A stretch of DNA of 64,000 nucleotides from NCBI RefSeq assembly GCF_029873635.1, contig NC_080420.1:34556231-34620230 (forward strand), in the 5' to 3' direction. The notes below the pieces were generated by a model. The model was not told the origin of the DNA. It saw nothing but the letters and a program-made list of their open reading frames with translations, and made no database searches. Positions 21,342-34,000 of the stretch are shown piece by piece (within the stretch, counting starts at the first letter, position 1; every line of letters begins with the position of its first letter). This DNA comes from Malania oleifera (Eukaryota; Streptophyta; Magnoliopsida; Santalales; Ximeniaceae). Both the position numbers and the translations under genes were made by a program.

Positions 21342-24300
21342 ATATCAATAGTTGCAGAGACGACGTTGCAGAGTTCTGCAAAAAGGGTCAGGACAATAGC
21401 CACTGAATCCTCCATGAAAGATGCTTTTGGGAAATACGCTGAATTCCTCAATGAACTTGTAAGCTTCTCATACTTGCCCCCTTTTTCTAATTGTCAGTAT
21501 TTTGTTCTTCTGCTGGTGTTCGAGCACTTACCATCATTTACCAAGCTTTATTTGGGTGAAGAGAAGCAACATGAGAAAATCTTATAATTTCAAGTCTCGT
21601 TTTGGTCTTATCTTTGGCTTATGAGCAATTTAATTTAATCTTTTCTGTTTGCATTTTGTGAACCGTTGCTTGAACGAACCAATGCTCCTCTTGGACACTT
21701 CCAACAGTCTGACCACCCCCTTCCCGCTTGTACCTTTTTAAAAATTGCTTTATTTCCATCTTGATATCACGTTGTTATTACTATTATTATTATGCTAGGA
21801 GTCTGATAATGACAATGGATAAATCATGAATGGGCGTGGCATGTGGGCAAGCTAATATTCATTCTTGTTCTGTGCTTCATTGCACATTATTGCAGCCTTA
21901 TAAGTTTATTTGAAGGCTTAAATTCCATTTCCACAATTTATATGATCTCTGTACGCATAAGTTTGTAGATCCCAATTCTAACTGTGCAGCTTTCACTCAC
22001 ATGGTAGCAGCAGCAGGAGTAGTTATCAATATTATCATTGTCAGTACTACAGAGTGTGGTAATAGAAATGATTGTAGTAATCATTTGCTGTAAAATAAAA
22101 ACATAGAAATCTTTTGAAATTGGAACTTCAAAGGAAACCAGGTATTATGAAATCAAATGCAACGGTAGTTATTTTTTATTTTTTAATTTTTCTTCTTCCC
22201 CATTTTGTATTCACAATGATTGATTGATAGTCAGAATTGCTTTTACTCATGAGTGTGGCATGCCCCACCATGTTGAAAAAATTATCGAAGTTCAAATGTT
22301 TAAGATTGACAATAACTTATCGTAATTTTGTGGAAAACAATTTAAGCTCCATAACAAGTCAACATGCTCTGACTTATTGTTGCACTGGTCAAGTCATGCT
22401 TCTCCTGATTTTACCTTTTTGTTCCCCTCATATTACCAGGTGTTCATAAATAAATAAGAATATAGCTTCAAAAGTGTTAGATGATAACACCTCATTTATT
22501 TCTATTTTAAACTAAGAAACTTAGTAAGAATTAGTAAGGAAAGAATTACAGCATAAAGAACAGGCATCCTCCAATAATTCATTGAAAACAATGAAAGAAA
22601 AAATAGGAGAAATATCTGTAGAACTGCACTAATGATGCAAAGTAATCCAATATTGTTTTAAGTCATCTAGAGAAGCACCAAAGTGACACAAGAAAAACCA
22701 TTCTATGTCAAACCAAATTATGAGATGTAACAACATCTCTAGAGATTCAGGCATTCCTTTCCAGCTAAATACACAAAATAATGGCAAGAACTATACAATC
22801 ATACACCTTGACAAACCCTTCCTCCTGTTTTCCCTCCCAAAGCCTTTAAAATTAGTAGCATGAGCATCATTGAAAGAAGGAGGAACCCGGTTGTCACCAA
22901 GAAGTCCAAACAAGTTGTTCCACATATTCCATGAAGAAAAGCAATGTAAGAAAACATATATCAACAAGTCTTCCTGCTCCTAGAAAAAAGCCACATATAT
23001 TTGATGATGAAAACTTTTGGCCATTTCCTAAGCAAATCATTAGCATTGGTTTTATTTAGGATCATAGTTTAACTAAAACCCTTTAGTTTTCAAGGAACTT
23101 TAGCTTTCCAACTAAAATGTAAGAAGAAAGGATTAACATTAGGAGCATGAATTAGTTGAACAAAAATGACTTCCAAGTATAACCCCCAGGAATCTAGAAC
23201 CCAAATGCTTTTGCCTCTCCCCAAAGAATCGTCAAAAGAATAAAACACATTTAACAACAATAGGACAAGTTGCCTCTATATTCAAAATTTTCACAAAGTG
23301 AAAATTTTGGAGCTTCACAAAATGGATAAATTAGAAATTGGAATATCGCAGGGAATGGATTATAACATCCCCAACCTAATGATCTTCCCAAAAATGGCTT
23401 CTTCCTCCATTATCAATCTTATAAGGAACATGTGGGAAAAGGTGATGATTTATCGATGAAACAAAATTTCAAGGACTTCCATTGGCAATATGAACTTCAA
23501 TTTGAGCAAGTAACCCTGTATGTTTAAGCCCAAACTTGCTTCAAACTACCTTATGCTAATGATAGTTAGGTTCTAAAGGAAAACACCATTACCTTTGATG
23601 TAGGATGGGAAGCGGGTGTTGGATGATCGTTTTTACCCAATTTGGAGGCCTAATTTCAAATAATAGCGTCATTGGATTATTGGGTCCTAAACCCAAATGT
23701 GCATAGTTAATTAGTAGTTGATTATGTGTGTTTGGTTTGATTGTAGTAGGATTATGTGTTTTGGGGTCTTTTTAGTAATATTTGTGTATTTCCAGGGAGG
23801 GTGTATAATTTCATGTATGTTCAGGGGTATGTATATAATTTCTTGTATTATAGGCTTTCTTGTATATAGTGTGTAAAAGCCATGTAAGAGGTGGTTATTG
23901 ATGAATTTGAATTGAGAAGTACTCATGAATTTTCCCCAATTGTATCTCTTCCTCCTCTCTTTTTTTCTACCTTCTTCTTGTTCTTTCCTTCCTCTTCTCT
24001 CCTCGGTTTCTTCTGATTTCTCTCATTGCTGTAATTCTTCGACGCTGTCCTGCATCATTTGGTATGATAGCCCAACAACGATCTCTATTCTTCCACTTTC
24101 TATCTCCCATTTTTTATCACTCTTCTTCTCTTAATTCTTTCCTCTTTCTTTCTTGAATCCCATAATTCTATTTCCATATCACTCATTCTTCTTCTTCCTC
24201 CTTTTCCCCCCTGCTCATGTTAGCCCTGTAATGTTCCCCTTGCAGCCAACAAAATCCTGCAGCTATTGAAGACCAGTGTGTTTGCACTGTTCTACAAATT

Positions 24301-27300
24301 TTCAAAAATTACAACTGTGCCCTTTGAATTCAAACCCTAATTTCTAGTCAACTTTTCACAACCCCACCCATACCATTAAAAACAGAACCCATGAACCCCA
24401 TCCCCTGAGATTTCATCACCGTCCGGTCACCAGTGAAGTCCCATGTGCCAGTCAAAAAAATTTCTAGCCGTTGCCCCTCTAAATCACTAACTTCTTGTGC
24501 TTTTCTTATTACACCACCACCACTATTTCAATCATCACCCCCTGATCTAACTTTGCCTGAAGTTTCATTGCTGGAAACTCTTCCACCAGCAGCTCATGCG
24601 CCGGCGGCGTCCCTGTGGAATTTCCCCCCCTGTTCTGCAACTTCCAAAACTGTATGATATTGCTTCCAGCCTCTGTGTTTTTAATTTTTCCAACAAAAAC
24701 CTGCAATTTTGTGAAGTTATTTGATGGAAGGGTTGATTCTCAAGTTTGGTGCACATTTTGATGGATCCACCAGGGCTGCCAACATCAAAATCAGATCAAA
24801 TTGTTGCCATTTGTAAGTTGTTTATGAGCATTTGTTTTATTAGAAGATTGTTAGAAACCGAGAGTCAAGTTTGTGGTTTGCCTGAATAGATTGAGGATTG
24901 TTAGCAAATTTTTTATGTATAATAGCATGGTGACTAATGTTGAATTGTCTGCAAAGGTGGAACTATTGTCCAGTAGGGTACAAACTATGAAGAATATCTT
25001 GAAGACCATCACTAATGCTTTGAAGGCTAACAACTGAAGTTGCAGCCTTGGGTTAAGAGGTCCTTTCTCGGGGCCACCTATAGGACTCCTTGTCTTTTAT
25101 TTTGTACTTTTTCACTGCTTTAATAAATCTTCTTTATCGAAAAAAAAAAACAGGAAAGTGGGTAGCCACTGTCCCTTGTACTTGTGAAGGCCGAAATGAT
25201 GATTTGAAGTGGGTAGCCACTGTCCCTTGTACTTGTGAAGGCCGAAATGATGATTTGAGTAAGGGAATTAAACTAGAAGTTTTAGATTTTAATGGTGATG
25301 GTTCGTTTGATGAATTTCATGATTGGGTGTATTCTTTGGAGTACTATTTCTGATGGTATGACATGAATGAGGTTAGATATTTGTATTTGTTTGAATAAAA
25401 ATTGAAGGGAAATGCTTTAATTTGGTGGATTAAACAACAAGAAATTTTAAGAAGGAGAATTGGTGAGATTACAGCATGGGATGAGATGAAGTGAGCAATG
25501 AAGGAGCAGTTTGTACCTTCCAATTGCTAGTAGTGTGTTCATCTACAATTTTTATTTATTTATTTGAAGCAAGAAGAAAAGATTGCAACAGGGTATACTA
25601 CTAGATTCTGTCATTTGGCTACTCGTGCTGACATAGAATAGAAAGAGGATGTGATGATATAGCTTTGTATAGGAAAGGGTTGAACCCTTAGCCAACTATT
25701 GCGTCCAAGCTTGTTGCATGTTGTCTCATACAGTTGGGGATGCAGTACCATGTTACCACTCAGATGGAGAAGTATATGCAGCATAATCCTCTGATAGCTA
25801 CCTTGATTTTTGAGAAGAATATTATTGGAGTTGCATGAGAGAAGTTAGCTGAGAAATTAGGTAAAGGAGTTCAAAATAATACCACTTTGAGGACTTTTGA
25901 GCATTCCAAAACAACTTCTTAGGTCTGAGCATTAATCAAGTGCTTCGATATTCAAATTTTTGGGCATCGAGCTGCACAATGTCCTAACCTAGTCATAGCT
26001 GTTGTTCAAAAAGAAGATGATGATGTTAATGGCATTTAAATAGTTGACGCTGAAATGGAAATCCCAAGTGACTTAGATGATGATGCCAACATGAAAATAT
26101 ATTTAGTCCTTTGAATATGCTCTCTTCCCCATTCCCACTAAGTTGAGAAAAAGAAGCGTGTTTTTTAGACTCAAGTGATTTGTCATGAGCAACTTTTTAC
26201 TTTGGTTGTTGATCATGGTAGTTGTATCAATGTAGTTCCTGAAAAAGTTGTGAAGAAGTTGGATTTGGAAGTCGAACCTGCCCATAATAGCTTGGATGAA
26301 CAATACCAACTTGAAGGCCCATGATCGTTGCTCACTTACCTTCAAGATTGCTTCAATGTAGAGACAGTGCAATGTGATATCCTTCCTCTCAAGATTTGTT
26401 ATATCCTTTTTTGGGCTGTCCATATTTCTTTGATAGGAGGGTTACACAGGATGGATATGAAAATTCTTGTTCCTTCACCATCATCCAGAAGAAGTACAAG
26501 TTGATGCCATCTCAAGCTCTTCCACTCACCAAATTGAAGCACACTGCTGCTTCCTTTCTTATGAAGTGAGATGATTCTATTCATGGTGATGGACTCCTTG
26601 ATACTTTCTCCAACTTGTTGGAGTTAAATTCTTTCCAGAAGTAGGCAATTGATGTAAGACGGGAAGTGGGTATTTGGATGGATAATTTTGACCCAATTTG
26701 AAGGCCTAATTCAAAGAATAGTGGCAGTACAGTACTGTACTTCTCTAGAAGTGAAGAATGGTTTTGTGAAGGCAACATAAGGCCCAAAGTCCTATTTTCT
26801 CCTCTTTTTTAGCAGAAATTGATGTGGACAAGGAATAAAAGGTAATCATGTAAAAATAAAAGCAATAAAAAAAAAAGAAAATGCTATTTTTGGGTTTTAT
26901 AATAGTTTGGTCTGTTAGGATATGATAGGTCTATAATTGTGTGAATCGATGGATTCAAATTGATTCGATGGATTCATGAGGCGAATCAATAGATTCAACA
27001 ACAATTCAGTTGTTTTTAGATTAGCTTGTAAGATTTGAATCGTGTGGAATTGATATGAAATTATGACTTGTATGAATTGAATCGCTAATCTTAAGGTTCT
27101 AACAACTATGTTATAACTATCTTGGAATTAGTGTTGAACCTAACAGTGAAATTGGAGTAGTGGTAATATTACTATTTTTCATGTGTTGTGTTTAGTATTG
27201 CACAAGGTACAACTCAAAAGTGGATTTTATTTTTGTTTTTCGCTTTTGTTTTTGTTTTTGTTTTGTTTTATTTTGTTCTGTTTTTTAAATTTTGGTTGCA

Positions 27301-30300
27301 ATGATAGCACAAGAGTCTTGGGAGTGTTGATATCTTGGTGAATGGGGATGGTAGTGCCAGGGGCAGGTTGCCAGGGGCTAATGGTGGGGCAAATTTTTTT
27401 CGCTTGACTATTTCTATCTTGTAGTGCAGGGGGTGGAAATGGAGGGAGAAGAAGTTTATTTATCTATGTTTGATCTTTTTCCCGATAATTCAATAAAAAT
27501 GATTTCTTGAATAAGTTTGATTGTTTGCATGTGGCAATTTTATACATTTCAATGTCAGAAATAAGGAATGAAATACAAGGAAAATAAAGAATTTTCTAAC
27601 AATGCTAGGAAATAACAAAAGAAAAAGAAAAAATTAAAATATGTACAAAACAATGCTAGTGGAGCGACACAAACCATTCTTGCCACAGGTTGTCTAGGAA
27701 AACACCCTTAAGAAAACTATTTGCAGAACACCAAAGTGATGCAAGGAAAATCACTTTGATCCAGACGAAAGTCTGAGTAGTAACACTATCCTTAAAAATT
27801 TTGGCATTCCTCTTCAACCAAATGGACCAAACAATGGTGAGAATATACATCCAAGAAATTTTTACTCTCCTTAGTATAGAGGTTAGTAAAAGGAGGACAA
27901 GTGCAATTTTCACCAATGATTCCAAATAAGTTATTCTAAATATTCCATGAAAAGGGCATTGCAAGTGACTCTTCTTTGGTAATCTTTCCTATAACATATT
28001 GTCTAAACTCAGGACCTTGACAGGTGGTTCTCTCCTAGAAAAGTTATTTAGAAGGTCAAGGTTCCTTTCAAAGTTAGGCTTTTGTTTGGTGTATGATTCT
28101 CAATAGGATATATACCAATGGTTATTTGCACGGGAGGAGACCTAAATGGGGCTTTATCATCTGATATGTGGTGCATGATTCTCAATAGGATATATACCAC
28201 TGGTTATTTGCACGGGAGGAGGCCTAAATAAGGCTTTATCATCTGATATGTGTGTTCATTGTAAGCAGATTGATGAGGCTATTCCTATTCCTCTTCTTCT
28301 TCTCATTCTTCTTCTTTTCATTTCTTTTTTGGAGATTGTGAAACTTCTACTTTATCATTGGTGAGGATGTTGGGGGTGCTCGACTTTTTATGGGGGAATT
28401 GTTTCTTTCAAGATTTTGGGGTTTTTATCGTGCGGTGCATTAGTTAGAGAGAAATTTGAGGATCTTTGGGGACACTTCTCTTCCTCTTCGTTTGCTTTGG
28501 GATAAGGTGGTTTTCTTAATCTCATTGTTGTCTTGATTGGATGGTGCTTGTGTAGGAATTCCTTTGACCCATATTTTGTGCAAATGAAGATATACTGAGT
28601 GCTTGCTTTGTTGTCTATATTTAGTTTTTCTTTTGTGGACGGACTTCTAATCCTCCATATTGTATATTTGTTTTTTCTATCTCTCTTTCTTTATACATAT
28701 ATATAATCCTTTTAAATATTTGAGGGGATTGGGCCCCTAAATCCCTGTATCCGTGCCTTGGCTGTGGCAGTTCGGAATTGGGATAATGTACTTGTAAGAG
28801 TGATGGTGGTCAGTTACTTATGATGATGGTGAATTTGTATTGGTGGTTTGAGACATAAGGATTTTATTAAAAAAATTGACTGGGAAAAATATCCCTTCTG
28901 CCTTCGTAGACCCATGTGGTACTGTGGTAGAGTTAGTTACTATAGTTGGTGCTGCTGTGGTAGTAGTAGTCACTTTAGTTGGTGGTACTTGTGACCATGG
29001 TTATCAAAATCCCGGTCCCTATCGTGCTATTCTACGGTCCTACGATCCGTACTTGTCTAATCGATCTAGATCTTGATCTTAATAAAGTAGGATCCTAGTA
29101 GGGTCTTATATGGAACCTTAGGATCTTAGGATCTCGGTCCTGCTTTCGATCCTACCGATCCTACTATGACAATGGAATATGAATTTTTCCTATTTAGGAT
29201 TTTAATGGAAAAAGGCCCAATATATATTTTTATTGGCCCAAACACTTTTGCAATAGACACAAAATTTGGTCTAGTTGGTTAAATGCATCAAAATTAAGGT
29301 GACATAACCAGCATGTTCTAGGATTTGTTCAATCCAAGTCAAGAGGGCAGATGAACATCTCTTGAAAGCTCTCTTCCTTCAAAATTGAAAGTTCCTTAAG
29401 AGCTTAGAGTTCTTGATAGATAGATCCTAGGTTGTCTATCAGTAGGCTTGGACTGTTCCTTCTTCCAGCAATAGTAGAGGTCAGCTGATAGCTTTGAGAT
29501 CAGCAGAGAGCTTCAACAAATAGAGAGTTGCACAGTCAGACTGAGAGCTTAAAGTTGTAGGCCTGTAGTAGTTAAGCATTATTTTTGTAGGTCTTTTTAC
29601 TTTCTTCCTCTTATTCCCCTCCCCCCCCTTTTTATTATTGACAAGCCAGAGACGTATCTTTGTCCCCAAAGCAAAGAGCACATAGCTTTTTTTTTCCTCT
29701 TCTTTTCTTTGCGACTAACAAAAAGTTCTTCCTGTTCCTTCGTTTTTTTCCTTCTTCTTCTTATGGTCTGATGACAAAACCGTGGAAACTGAGAAATTTA
29801 CATTAGTTCATTGAATTAAGATTAGCAATTTTTTCTTCCTTCTTCCCTTCATTGTTTTTTGCTTTTCTTTTAATTATAATTATTAAATAAATAAGCTAGC
29901 AATAGTCTGCCCTTTACGGAGCACTTTGCAATTTAGGCTATTTAGATTTTTTTTTTCACATTAAAATTGTTGAAGGAAAAGCTTGCAAAGTGCTAGCTAG
30001 CAAGCTAGCTACATTCCTGAAATTTGCTTTAATTTCTTGAACTTTACTTCCAACTTTTTAGGATTATTTTATTGAGAGTTGTCATAAATTGCAAAATATG
30101 TAAATTTTTAATTTATTTTACATTATAAGTAGAATCTTACGATCCACAATCCAATCCTACGATTCGATCCTACGGACCCTCCCAACGATCCTATGTAGGA
30201 TCTCAATTCTAACAACCCGACTTGTGACTTAGTTAAGATGGTTGTTAAGTGTCACTGCGGTTGTGTCTAGATATTTTTCCCAACTTCAATGACATATAAT

Positions 30301-31003
30301 GCTTAGGCGTGAGTGTGTGACCTAGGCTAGAAAACAAGGATTAAGACAATAAATTAGGAGGCAACTTCAAAAACCCCAACCATTTTATGTGAGGTCTACC
30401 AATTGGTCTTAGAAGCGAGATATTTTTTGAGTCCTCCAACTACAAGAGTATCATTTCTTAGGCTCTAGAGTCTCACCAATCTTTGTCAATTTTTTTATGA
30501 GGGCTAAAGAATACAGTTATGGTCAGTTCATGGGAGGACTGAAATTATTGAGGATAGGCACTCAACTTTTATTAATCCTCATTTCTAGTTTTTGCTTAAT
30601 TTAGTATCATGACTATGTTAATGATTTTTTGTTTTGTCAGTGCACAGTTTTCTGATCCTTCAGTGCACTAGAACTTTTAAGATTTTTCCAATGTATTAGG
30701 CATAGATCTTTAGGATGAGACTTTAGGACTGATAGTAGCTCATGATGACGTTGATATATTTTTTGAATATAAAATGATCCAATATTTTGTCCACCTTGCA
30801 GGATTCTGAATTTGAAACTTCTAGTGATCGATGATCCACAACCATGGGATGAGTTGCCAGCTAGGTAGGGATTGAGTGTTTGTCAATGTCTTGATTTAGA
30901 ATCATAGCCGCTTGCTCTTGAGCTTGCTCATTTTCTCTTTGATATTGAACTTGTTGTCAAGGATACCTCTAAAATGCTTTTCCTTTCCTCCATTGCATCT
31001 ATG

Positions 31004-31057
<54 letters not shown>

Positions 31058-34000
31058 ACATGTTCTTTATCCAAATCTTGTAAAATGTGCCTAGGTATGA
31101 AAGTGGTTAGTATTTCTCTTGATTGAGCAGTCTAGTGCTGCTGCCATTTGTTACATGTGGAACATGGTTTAGACAATGTGGAACTTTTGGGTGATTCTTT
31201 TTCAGTTGGAGGTTCTTTTTGCACCTTTGTTATGTATGGATCTCCATCCTACACTCGATACACTTGTTAAATCCCCATGTCTGCCTTTGACCCATCACTT
31301 GTATCGGGTGGCACGAATCCCATAGTTCCTACCTTTACCATGGCTAGTGTAAATACCTGTATGCGCTCTACAACCTGTCTTGCATAACTATAAAACTTTA
31401 GCTTATATTTTAATAAAAAATCATCAACAACAACAAATCAAGCCATAAGTCCACTAGGTGAAGTCGACTACACGAATTCTCTTTTGCCAATTTATGCGAT
31501 CATGGACAATTTTCTTTGATAAATTTAGGGTTCTAAAATCCTTACTCTCTATCTCATTTTAAGTTATTTTAGGTCTACCTCTACCTCGTCCACTACCTTT
31601 CACAGTAGCTAATTCACTCGTCCTCACTAGTGCACTATATGACCTATGTTGCCGCTGCACAAACCATCTGAGTTGCCCCTCCCTTATCTCTTATCTTCTG
31701 CTGCACCTATGCCCGACTTATTATGAACATATTCATTCCTTAATTTATCTTTTAATATTATACCAACTCATCCATCTTAGCTTTCTCATCTCAGTAACTT
31801 TTACTTTTTGGATATGTTGTTTCTTAGTTGCCTAACATTTTGATCCATATAACATAACTGGTCTTACAACCATCCTATAAAACTTCCCTTTTAATTTTAA
31901 GGGTATTCTACTATCACACAACATGCTCTAAGCGCTTCTCCATTTTACGCAACTTGTTTTAACTCTATGCATTACATTTTTTTCAATTTCTCCTTCAACT
32001 TGCATGATAGATCTAAGGTATCAAAAACTACTAGTGTTTTTGATTTCGACACCATCAAGTTTAGTTTTTTCTCCAATATTCCTCCTAATATGACTGAGCT
32101 TACATTTCACATATTATTATTTCTACTTATCCCAAAGTTGTAGATTCTAAAGCTTCTCTTCATAATTCTAACTTAGATTCTACTCCATCCCTAGTTTCAT
32201 CAATCAAGACAATATCATGTGTAAACAACATACACCATAGAACCTCATTTTGGATACTCCTAGTAAGTTCATCCACCAATAGACCAAAATGATAAGGACT
32301 CAAAAGCAGATCCTTGATGGAAATTCCCTAGTCTTTTCACCTGTAGTTTGAACGCTAGTCATTACTCCATCATACATATCATTAATGACATCAGTATACC
32401 TATTACATACATGTTTTTTTTTCCTAAAATTCACTATAGAACTTTCCTAGGTACCCTATTATACGCTTTCTCTAAGTCAATAAATACCATATGCAAGTCG
32501 CTCTTCTTTTCCCAAAAATTTTCTTTTCCATTAATCTTCTTAAAGTACATATAGCTTCTGTGGTAGATCTCCTACTCGGGGCAACAAGAGCCGATTACCA
32601 TGTTTCATCAGTAAACTGTCTTCTAACTAGAACTAGTGTGCTTTGTCCACTTTTGTCAACTTTATGAGGTTTTGGACAACTAGATCTTTGGCAAGGTTAT
32701 CCTTAATGAGTGCCTGTGTTGTCGTGGTAACTTTACTTACTGTCAAGCGTGTTACCATCTGTAAGGTCGCAAGGTTGGCCTTCTTGCTCAATGCATCTAC
32801 GACTTGGGTCATTTGCCCCCGCTTTATGCTCAAATAAGAAATCAAACTCCATTAGTAATCCCTACCAATGGGCGTGCTTGGGCGATAACTTTGGCTGTAT
32901 AAAGAAGTGACTAAGAGTCGAGTTATTTGTTTTTACCATAAACTTTGACCCAAGTAGGTAATGTTGCCTTATGCAAAGACAGTGCATCACCAGTAGCATC
33001 TCTTTCTTTTGCGCTGTGTACCTCTGTTCAACTTCACTAAGCTTACGATTCTCGTACGCAACAGGATGTCCATTCTGTAACTAGACTCCCCTAAGGGCAT
33101 AGTTTGATGCATTTGCTTGTACCTTGAAGTGTTTTGTGATGTCCGAAAGAGTAAGTACCAGATCTCGCATCATGGAATTCTTCAAGTTGTCAAAGGCTTC
33201 CTGAAACTTCTCCATACAGATCCACCTATGACCCTTTTTTCAGTAATTCTGTTGATGGGGGCAGTTCTCCTTGAGTACCCCTCTATGAACTTTCGATAGT
33301 AATTGGCAAGCCTAAGAAAGGAATGCAGCTCTTTCACTATTGTTGGGATCTTCCAATCTTGAATAGCTCTCACCTTCTCCATATGCATCTGGATATGACC
33401 TTGCTTGATCACATGACCAATGAATTTGATGTTCCGTTGAGCGAAAGAACACCTTTTTCTTTTTACATACAGATTGTTCTCCTTCAACTTGTCAAACGCC
33501 TTCCGTGGATGCTCTTTATGTTCCTCTGGAGTGGATTTGTAGACAACAATGTCATCTAGGTATACCATGACAAACTTGTCGAGGTACTTACAAAATACTT
33601 GGTTCATCAAGGTATAGAATGTAGTTGGTGCATTTGTCAACCCAAATGGCATCACCAAGAATTCATATGCCCTATACTACGTCATACAAGTTGTCTTCAG
33701 CACGTTCCCATTTGCTATCCTCACCTGATAGTAGCTTGATTCTAAGTCTAGTTTGGTGATGTACTTTGCTTGACTTAGTTGATCAAACAAATAGCAATTA
33801 GTGGATTGGGATACTTGTTGTGCATAGTCACCTAGTTGAGTGCGTGGTAGTCCACACACATTCGCATGCTCCCATTATGTTTCCTTCGAAACAATAACGG
33901 TGCTCCAAACGGTGCTTTGGAAGGACGTATGTGGCCCGTTTTCAATAACAAATTAAGTTGTTTCCTTAACTTTGCTAACTTTTGAGGCGCCATCAGATAT

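Larger units (their letters stand above)
23597..26830 (+). mobile_element. Ty3/gypsy element with gag and protease only
   Basis: Plus-strand element with a left LTR (23597-24057), a primer-binding-site-like TGGTATGATAGC at 24060-24071, gag (about 25250-25900), zinc-knuckle trace, aspartic protease/RT-linker region (about 26150-26560), and a partial right LTR from about 26653. RT, RNase H and integrase are missing between the protease and the right LTR. The internal 5' leader is long (24072-25150) and contains a fragment ending in an oligo-A tail near 25138-25150. Confidence 0.65.
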
